Positions 58,437 through 64,000 of a stretch of 64,000 bases of DNA are shown piece by piece. A program made the translations under genes and the position numbers. The DNA is taken from contig NZ_WBJY01000001.1 in the NCBI RefSeq assembly GCF_008831085.1, forward strand, positions 1,860,001 through 1,924,000, written 5' to 3'. The stretch comes from Pseudoclavibacter endophyticus (GTDB lineage: Bacteria; Actinomycetota; Actinomycetes; Actinomycetales; Microbacteriaceae). The notes under the pieces are model-generated. The model was not told the origin of the DNA. It made no database searches and saw only the letters and a program-made list of their open reading frames with translations. Positions within the stretch are counted from its first letter, which is position 1; every line of letters starts with the position of its first letter.

Positions 58437-58454
58437 GGTAACACTATCGTTACC
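58437..58454. promoter_or_regulatory. 18-bp palindrome at the divIVA promoter
   Basis: GGTAAC-ACTATC-GTTACC is a perfect 6-bp inverted repeat with a 6-base centre. On the minus strand the centre reads GATAGT, a possible -10 box for divIVA, whose start lies 75 bases downstream. A regulator bound here would cover the promoter. Confidence 0.6.
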
Positions 58455-58563
58455 TGGTTCCGCTCGCGCTCGCCGCTGACGGGTGACGCCCACGCGGACA
58501 CGATCACACTACGACACATCGTCCCCGTCCGTCACATCCCTTCCGGGCGCTGACGGCTGTGCA

Positions 58564-58854
58564 TTAGCGGATGAAGATGACCAGGTTCGACAGGATGATC
58601 AACGCGAACATCACGATGAGCCAGGCGAGATCAATGGCGATGTTGCCGAGCCGCAGGGGCGGGACGAAGCGACGTACGAACTTCAACGGCGGATCGGTCA
58701 GGGTGTAGACGAGCTCGCACAGCAGGAGCACGACGCCCTTGGGCCTCCAGGTGCGCGCGAACAGCTGCACGTAGTCGAGAATCAGCCGTCCCCACATCAC
58801 GAAGATGTAGAGGCCGATGACGAAACCGAGCAGTGCGCCGACGATCTGGAGCAT
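58564..58854 (-). CDS. YggT family membrane protein
   Basis: Small 96-residue protein with two hydrophobic helices (IVGALLGFVIGLYIFVMWG and IDLAWLIVMFALIILSNLVI) and the family motif TDPPLKFVRRFVPPLRLG. Linked to sepF throughout Gram-positive bacteria and cyanobacteria; thought to support division or envelope stress, exact role unknown. GAGGAA precedes the ATG. Confidence 0.92.
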   Translation of the reverse strand: MLQIVGALLGFVIGLYIFVMWGRLILDYVQLFARTWRPKGVVLLLCELVYTLTDPPLKFVRRFVPPLRLGNIAIDLAWLIVMFALIILSNLVIFIR

Positions 58855-58953
58855 TGGTTCCTCTAGTTCAGGCCAGGTGATTGGCGTGGCAGGTGTCCCG
58901 ACACGTGGAACGGGACGGGCCCCGCGGGGTCCGTCCCGTTCGCAGGCGGCGAC

Positions 58954-59481
58954 TCAGGCGAAGAAGGATGCTTCCTTTGCGGCGCCGTCGCGCTGCTGTT
59001 CCGTGTGCACCGCCACGTGGTGGGGCGAGAGCAGGAACACGCGATTCGTGACGCGCTCGATTTTGCCATAGAGGCCCTGACTGAGACCGCTCGCGAAGTC
59101 GATGAGGCGACGGGCCTCGGCATCTTCCATCTGCGAGAGGTTGATGATGACGGGCACGCCGTCGCGGAAGTGCTCAGCGATCACTTGCGCGTCCTTGTAC
59201 GCCTTGGGGTTCACGGTGAGGATCTCGTTCATCTCGCTCGCCACTGGGTTCTGCACCGGCTTCGATGCGTTCGGATTGATGGGGGTGACCGGTGCGGGAG
59301 GCTGCTCATCGACGGCCTCGTGGCGCTCCGACCGCACGTACGGTTCCTGGCGGCTCGCCCGCTCGGTGCGCTCCGTGCGGGTGGCCGCGGCCGGCGGAGC
59401 CTGGCGCGGCGCCTCATACTGCTCGTCGTCCTCTTCGGCCAGTCCGAGATAGACCATTGCATTGCGCAGCGGGTTCGCCAT
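58954..59481 (-). CDS. sepF: Cell division protein SepF
   Basis: Membrane anchor of FtsZ in bacteria lacking FtsA, 175 residues. N-terminal amphipathic helix ([17 protein letters not shown]), a charged Pro-rich linker, and the C-terminal domain with [28 protein letters not shown] and [22 protein letters not shown] before the ATG. Located between yggS and yggT. Confidence 0.95.
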   Translation of the reverse strand: MANPLRNAMVYLGLAEEDDEQYEAPRQAPPAAATRTERTERASRQEPYVRSERHEAVDEQPPAPVTPINPNASKPVQNPVASEMNEILTVNPKAYKDAQVIAEHFRDGVPVIINLSQMEDAEARRLIDFASGLSQGLYGKIERVTNRVFLLSPHHVAVHTEQQRDGAAKEASFFA

Positions 59482-59513
59482 GTTGTACCTCCGTGATGTC
59501 GCCTTCGAGAACG

Positions 59514-60242
59514 CTACGGCCGGCGGGGGCGTTTTCCCGTGATTGCCGCGCCGATTCGAAGGTGTGTCGCCCCCTGTGAAATCGCTGAACGAAAGTCGCC
59601 GCTCATCCCCATCGAGAGCGCGGTCGCCTCGGGAGCGATGGACCGGATGCGCTCGGAGCGCCGGCGAACGGTCTCGAAGGCGTGATCGGGATCGTCGCCG
59701 AGCGGGGCGACTGCCATGAGTCCGCGGAGGCGAAGCGTCGGGGTCGCGAGCACCTGCTCGACGAGCGGTTCGAGCCCTGCGTCGTCGACGCCGCCGCGCC
59801 CCGCATCGTCCGTGAGATTCACCTGCACGAAGACGTCGAGCGGGGACGGGCGTGAGATCGACGCCAGCGCATTCACGAGCTCAGGCCGGTCGATCGCATG
59901 CAGGCAGCTCGCGTACGCGGCGATCTGTCGCGCCTTGTTCGTTTGTATCTGGCCGACGAAGTGCCACTCGGGGGCAGGCGAGTCGGCGAGGAGCCCGGCC
60001 ACGGCCGCGGCCTTCTCCCTCGACTCGGGGTGTCGACTCTCGCCGAATCGGCGCTCGCCGAGCGCGATGAGGTCGCGCACGAGCGTGGCGGGGTGGAACT
60101 TCGTCACGACGATGAGCGCCGGCAGGTCATCGGCACGACCGGCCCGGGCGCTGGCGTCGCGGATCTCCTCGCGGACGCGTGCGAGACGCCCGGCGAGCTC
60201 GGGGTCGGCGGGATCGCCGGGCTCCGCGATGGGCGTCGACAC
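59514..60242 (-). CDS. YggS/YlmE pyridoxal-phosphate homeostasis protein
   Basis: PLP-binding barrel protein of 242 residues that balances vitamin B6 pools. The PLP lysine is in [43 protein letters not shown] and [24 protein letters not shown] complete the family. Many members have GENRVQE where this has GESRHPE. The GTG start lies five bases after the ftsZ stop, so it is in the division operon. Confidence 0.94.
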   Translation of the reverse strand: MSTPIAEPGDPADPELAGRLARVREEIRDASARAGRADDLPALIVVTKFHPATLVRDLIALGERRFGESRHPESREKAAAVAGLLADSPAPEWHFVGQIQTNKARQIAAYASCLHAIDRPELVNALASISRPSPLDVFVQVNLTDDAGRGGVDDAGLEPLVEQVLATPTLRLRGLMAVAPLGDDPDHAFETVRRRSERIRSIAPEATALSMGMSGDFRSAISQGATHLRIGAAITGKRPRRP

Positions 60243-60247
60243 GTGGC

Positions 60248-61597
60248 CTACTTCAGGAAGTCGGGGATGTCGAAGGGGTCGTCGCTGACGTCGTCGTAGC
60301 TGCGCTGCGGCTGCGCGGGCTGCACGGTCGGAGCCTCTGCCGTGGACCAGGCGGGGGCCGGGGCGTTCGTCGCAGACTGCGAGTGCTCGGTGCGAGCCGC
60401 TTCCTGACGACGCGGTGCGGCGTCGCTCGGCGTCGCCGCACCCGCGCCGTTCGCCGACGAGCCGTACGCGCTGACGCCGACCGGCTCGGGCCGTGGCTCG
60501 GCCTCGTGCGCGGTCGCCGCCGGGTGACCGATCGTGACGGCGCGCGAGGCGTCGTCGGCTCGCTGGGTCGAGCCCGCACCTGCGGTCGAGCCGCCGCTCG
60601 TCTGGGCCCCGAGGGTGGCGCCGGCGTCAACATCCTTTCGGACCTTCGGCTCGCCGGAGTCGAAGCCGGCGGCGATGACCGTCACCCGCACCTCGTCGCC
60701 GAGCGAGTCGTCGATCGCCGTGCCGAAGATGATGTTCGCGTCGGAGTGGACGACCTCTTCGACGAGCCGCGCGGCGTCGCTGATCTCCAGCAGGCCGAGG
60801 TTCGAGCCACCCTGGATCGACAGCAGCACACCGTGCGCCCCCTCGATCGATGCCTCGAGGAGCGGGGATGCGACGGCGAGTTCCGACGCCTTGATCGCCC
60901 GGTCGGCCCCCCGGGACGAGCCGATGCCCATGAGTGCCGTGCCGGCGCCCTTCATGACCGACTTCACGTCGGCGAAGTCGAGGTTGACGAGGCCGGGCGT
61001 GGTGATGAGGTCGGTGATGCCCTGGACGCCGGCGAGGAGCACCTGGTCGGCCGTCGAGAAGGCCTCGAGCATGGAGATGCCGCGGTCGCTGATCTCGAGC
61101 AGCCGGTCGTTCGGCACGACGATGAGGGTGTCGACCTCTTCCTTGAGGGCCGCGACGCCGACTTCGGCCTGCTGCATGCGGCGGCGGCCCTCGAAGCCGA
61201 AGGGCTTCGTGACCACACCGATGGTGAGCGCGCCGATGGAGCGGGCAATGCGCGCGACCACGGGCGCGCCGCCCGTTCCGGTGCCGCCGCCCTCCCCGGC
61301 GGTGACGAACACCATGTCGGCGCCAGCAAGCGCCTGCTCGATCTCTTCCGCGTGGTCTTCGGCGGCACGGCGGCCGATCTCGGGGTCGGCTCCCGCGCCG
61401 AGCCCGCGCGTGAGCTCGCGGCCCACGTCGAGCTTGACGTCGGCGTCGCTCATGAGCAGCGCCTGTGCGTCGGTGTTGATGGCGATGAATTCCACGCCGC
61501 GCAGGCCGAGCTCGATCATGCGGTTGACGGCATTGACGCCGCCACCGCCGATGCCGACGACCTTGATGACGGCGAGGTAATTGTTGGTGTTCGACAC
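60248..61597 (-). CDS. ftsZ: Cell division protein FtsZ
   Basis: Tubulin-like GTPase forming the Z ring, 449 residues. [16 protein letters not shown], the tubulin signature [34 protein letters not shown] and the T7 loop [12 protein letters not shown] are present. A low-complexity linker of about 120 residues leads to the conserved tail [12 protein letters not shown], which binds SepF. The GTG start gives [15 protein letters not shown], the usual N-terminus. Upstream lies a palindromic control region. Confidence 0.97.
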   Translation of the reverse strand: MSNTNNYLAVIKVVGIGGGGVNAVNRMIELGLRGVEFIAINTDAQALLMSDADVKLDVGRELTRGLGAGADPEIGRRAAEDHAEEIEQALAGADMVFVTAGEGGGTGTGGAPVVARIARSIGALTIGVVTKPFGFEGRRRMQQAEVGVAALKEEVDTLIVVPNDRLLEISDRGISMLEAFSTADQVLLAGVQGITDLITTPGLVNLDFADVKSVMKGAGTALMGIGSSRGADRAIKASELAVASPLLEASIEGAHGVLLSIQGGSNLGLLEISDAARLVEEVVHSDANIIFGTAIDDSLGDEVRVTVIAAGFDSGEPKVRKDVDAGATLGAQTSGGSTAGAGSTQRADDASRAVTIGHPAATAHEAEPRPEPVGVSAYGSSANGAGAATPSDAAPRRQEAARTEHSQSATNAPAPAWSTAEAPTVQPAQPQRSYDDVSDDPFDIPDFLK

Positions 61598-61796
61598 GTG
61601 TCCGGCCCCTCGTTGATTGTCCGATCCCGCCGGCACCTCGTGGCGGCCACACCGTGTGGACTGCCCGATCGTGACGACGCGGGAGCGGATTCGTCGCGGT
61701 CTGCGATTCCTGGTCACGACGGTACGTCTGGGCCGCCCCTCCGGCGCGGAGGGCGTGGGGAGTGTCGCGCGCACCCTGCTATGAATCCCCAGGTCG

Positions 61797-61810
61797 CCTC
61801 AACCTTGAGG
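61797..61810. promoter_or_regulatory. Palindrome in the ftsZ promoter region
   Basis: CCTCAA-CC-TTGAGG is a 6-bp inverted repeat in the 243-bp ftsQ-ftsZ gap. On the minus strand TTGAGG is a possible -35, with TAGCAG 15 bases on. A related half, ACTTGAAGG, follows at about 61815-61823. Confidence 0.5.
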
Positions 61811-61840
61811 TGAAACTTGAAGGTCCGGCGTGTGCCCGCC

Positions 61841-62614
61841 TCACCGGGTGACGGGAGCCTCCGGGCTCGAGACGTCGTACTGCGACGGCGGGGCGTCGCT
61901 GGTGGCGGCGATGAGCGCCAGGAGCACCTCGACCTTCTTCGTCGACTCATCGGCGCTTCCCCACACGACACTCGTACCGTCGCGCAGCTCGAGCGTCACG
62001 TCGTCCAGTGAGGCCGCCTCGATCGTGGCGACCTGCGAGCGGAACGCGCTCGGCAACGCGAGCGACACTTCTGCGGCCGAGGCGAAGGCGTCCGAGCCCG
62101 GGTCGCCACCGCGGAGCTCGAGCGAGGGCACGTCCATCGGCGCGGTCGCGGCATCCCAGAGCGCAATGCCCGCGGCGTCGTAGACGGTGAAACCGCCCCC
62201 GTTCGGAAGGGCGCCGATCGCCTGTCGCTCGATGACCTCAACGACGAGGGTCGAGGGCGGCTCGGCCCGCGTGGAATAGCTCTGCACCAACACGAAGGGC
62301 GCGAGCCGCTCGGCGATGTCACCGCTCCCGACCAGGGCGAGCGGTCGGCCCTCGAGATCGGCGAGCGCCTGGTGGACCGTCGCCTCGTCAAGGCGATCGA
62401 GCCCCTCCACCTCGATCGTGCGCACCGACATCACCGGTGAGAACAGGGCGACGGCAACGAACACCGCCAGCGCCACGAGGGGCGCGACGATCGCGACGAT
62501 CACGCCGCGCCGTCGAGTGCGATGGCGGGTGAACCGGCGCGCTTCCGAGGGACGGCGCGACGCACCGCCACCCGTGCCATCCGCTTGGCGGCCGCCGCCC
62601 GCCCCGACGGTCAC
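61841..62614 (-). CDS. ftsQ: Cell division protein FtsQ
   Basis: Bitopic divisome protein of 257 residues. A basic cytoplasmic tail (about 1-37) precedes one membrane helix ([21 protein letters not shown]), a POTRA domain ([33 protein letters not shown]) and the FtsQ beta domain ([16 protein letters not shown]). The GTG start overlaps the murC stop (GTGA). Confidence 0.93.
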   Translation of the reverse strand: MTVGAGGGRQADGTGGGASRRPSEARRFTRHRTRRRGVIVAIVAPLVALAVFVAVALFSPVMSVRTIEVEGLDRLDEATVHQALADLEGRPLALVGSGDIAERLAPFVLVQSYSTRAEPPSTLVVEVIERQAIGALPNGGGFTVYDAAGIALWDAATAPMDVPSLELRGGDPGSDAFASAAEVSLALPSAFRSQVATIEAASLDDVTLELRDGTSVVWGSADESTKKVEVLLALIAATSDAPPSQYDVSSPEAPVTR

Positions 62615-64000
62615 GCGCCGCGGCCCTGTCCCGGACCACCGCCCCGCAGTGCGTCGAGCAGCTGCGGGATGATCCGGTACACGTCGCCGCAGCCGAAGGT
62701 GATGACGACGTCGCCCGCCCGGGCGACTGACGCCGTGTGGTCGGCCGCGTCCTGCCAATCGGGTTGGTAGGAGACCCGGCCCGGGTCGGAGAACTCCTTC
62801 GAGACGAGCTCGCCGGTGACCCCGGGGATCGGATCCTCGCGGGCACCGCACACGTCGAGCACGACCGTGTGATCGGCGAGCCGCTCGTAGACCTCCGCGA
62901 ACACGTCGCTCATGGCCTGCGTGCGCGAGTACAGATGCGGCTGGTGAACCGCGATGATCCGCCCGTCGCCGACGACGGTGCGCGCGGCGGTGAGCGCGGC
63001 CTCCACCTCTGCCGGGTGATGCGCGTAGTCGTCATAGACCCGCACGCCACGCACGGTGTCGTGCAGTTCGAAGCGTCGCTTCGTGCCACCGAAGCGCGAG
63101 AGGCCATCGAGCACGGCTCGCGGAGCGAAGCCGAGATGCACGAGGACCGCGAAGGCTCCGGCCGCGTTGAGCGCGTTGTGGTGACCGGGGACCTCGAGCT
63201 CACCGTCGTAGACGCCGCCGTCGTACGCGATGCGGAACGTCGTCGCGCCACCTGCGGTCGCGACGCTGCTCAGCCGGACATCGGCGGTCTCGGCCTCGCC
63301 GAAGGTGATGACCCGCTCGTTGCCGATCCGGGGCGTGATCTCGACCGCGAGGGGATCGTCGCTCGAGATGACGTCCCCCTCGCTCGCGCGGCTTGCGAAG
63401 TCGACGAATGCCCGCTCGAAGGCGTCGATCGTGCCGTAATGGTCGAGGTGGTCGTCATCGACGTTCGTGATGAGCGCAACGGCCGTGTCGTAGAAGAGGA
63501 ACGACCCGTCCGACTCGTCGGCCTCGACGACGAAGGTCTCGCCGGTCCCGAGGCGCGACGACGTCCCGAGACCGCCGATGACGCCGCCGTTGACGAAGCT
63601 CGGGTCGGCCCCCATCGCCTCGAGCGCCGTGACGATCATCCCGGTCGACGTGGTCTTGCCGTGCGCACCCGCGACGGCGACGAGGCGGCGTCCACGGGTA
63701 AGCCACGCGAGCGCCTGCGACCGATGCAGCACCGTGAGCCCGAGCTCGCGTGCCCGCACGAGCTCCGGGTTGTCCGGCCACAGGGCGCTCGTGACGACGA
63801 GCGTCTCGGCGTCGCCCACATTCGCCGCGTCGTGGCCGATGGCGATGCGCGCGCCCCGCTCACGGAGTTCCGTCGTAGCCGCGTTCTCGGTGCGGTCCGA
63901 CCCGGAGACGCGGATCCCCCGGTCGAGCAGCATGCGCGCGATACCGCTCATGCCCGACCCGCCGATGCCGACGAGGTGCACTGCCCCCAGGTCGTCGGGT
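62611..64000 (-). CDS. murC: UDP-N-acetylmuramate--L-alanine ligase (5' end outside window)
   Basis: Adds L-alanine to UDP-MurNAc in peptidoglycan synthesis. The 463 residues present begin within the N-terminal domain: the frame stays open past a GTG at 63981 ([18 protein letters not shown]), and MurC normally has about ten more residues before it, so the gene is cut by the window edge. The ATP loop [23 protein letters not shown], and [13 protein letters not shown] are intact. It is followed by ftsQ and ftsZ as usual. Confidence 0.96.
   Translation of the reverse strand, partial: PDDLGAVHLVGIGGSGMSGIARMLLDRGIRVSGSDRTENAATTELRERGARIAIGHDAANVGDAETLVVTSALWPDNPELVRARELGLTVLHRSQALAWLTRGRRLVAVAGAHGKTTSTGMIVTALEAMGADPSFVNGGVIGGLGTSSRLGTGETFVVEADESDGSFLFYDTAVALITNVDDDHLDHYGTIDAFERAFVDFASRASEGDVISSDDPLAVEITPRIGNERVITFGEAETADVRLSSVATAGGATTFRIAYDGGVYDGELEVPGHHNALNAAGAFAVLVHLGFAPRAVLDGLSRFGGTKRRFELHDTVRGVRVYDDYAHHPAEVEAALTAARTVVGDGRIIAVHQPHLYSRTQAMSDVFAEVYERLADHTVVLDVCGAREDPIPGVTGELVSKEFSDPGRVSYQPDWQDAADHTASVARAGDVVITFGCGDVYRIIPQLLDALRGGGPGQGRGA

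Noticed and set aside
1..64000. tRNA, rRNA, insertion sequence or prophage
   Set aside because: No cloverleaf-like segment with a CCA-type end, rRNA motif, transposase, integrase or attachment repeat was noticed on either strand; this was a visual scan only.

Overview
The window is high-GC DNA from an actinobacterium, most likely Micrococcales and probably Microbacteriaceae. Evidence: RbpA, a Wag31-type DivIVA, an actinobacterial qcrCAB-ctaE / ctaCDF respiratory set with CtaF, a DUF3043 protein, SepF/YggT next to FtsZ, frequent GTG starts, and many genes with a TANNNT box 6-7 bases before the start codon, which implies leaderless mRNAs. Family placement is inference; no rRNA, tRNA, CRISPR array, insertion sequence or prophage was recognised. 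The first gene (lnt) and the last (murC) run off the window.

Layout. 1-4.7 kb: end of lnt, rbpA, a glycerophosphodiester phosphodiesterase, an atypical short-chain dehydrogenase, solitary riboflavin synthase, an SRPBCC protein and an unlisted 59-residue membrane protein. 4.8-9.4 kb: an aromatic-ring FAD monooxygenase behind a 27-bp operator, and a short UvrA-like ABC protein. 9.4-18.5 kb is accessory: AraC regulator + VOC protein, a tiny HTH regulator + Clp N-domain protein behind twin operators, an N-truncated MarR gene facing a MarR-like fragment, cmtR + cation efflux, a WXG100-type secretion substrate with a possible partner, an M50-like membrane protease, a DUF1851/Tdi1-like protein and an Hsp70-like protein.

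18.6-21.3 kb: an ectoine-hydrolase-like gene coupled to an M20 deacylase. 21.3-31.4 kb: the phenylacetate regulon (enoyl-CoA hydratase and paaEDCBA leftwards; paaI, paaK and a TetR regulator rightwards; paaZ leftwards), with three related operator-like repeats matching PaaR sites. 31.5-36.6 kb: a hotdog thioesterase, two small membrane proteins, flotillin + NfeD, and trpD.

36.7-46.3 kb: the aerobic respiratory chain. ctaE-qcrC-qcrA-qcrB run right and ctaC-ctaD-ctaF run left, with a surface protein, a large hairpin and a 57-bp tandem repeat between them; erpA follows. 46.4-52.4 kb: an M20 dipeptidase, a DUF3043 membrane protein, a hisD-nrdR-pyrD operon and an unknown gene. 52.4-64 kb: dnaE, a pseudouridine synthase, lspA, divIVA, yggT, sepF, yggS, ftsZ, ftsQ and murC, all leftward, the usual division and wall cluster.

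The least described parts are the HTH/Clp-N pair with two TGTCAA-N6-TTGACA boxes overlapping its promoter, the WXG100-type locus, and the ectoine-hydrolase/M20 pair.
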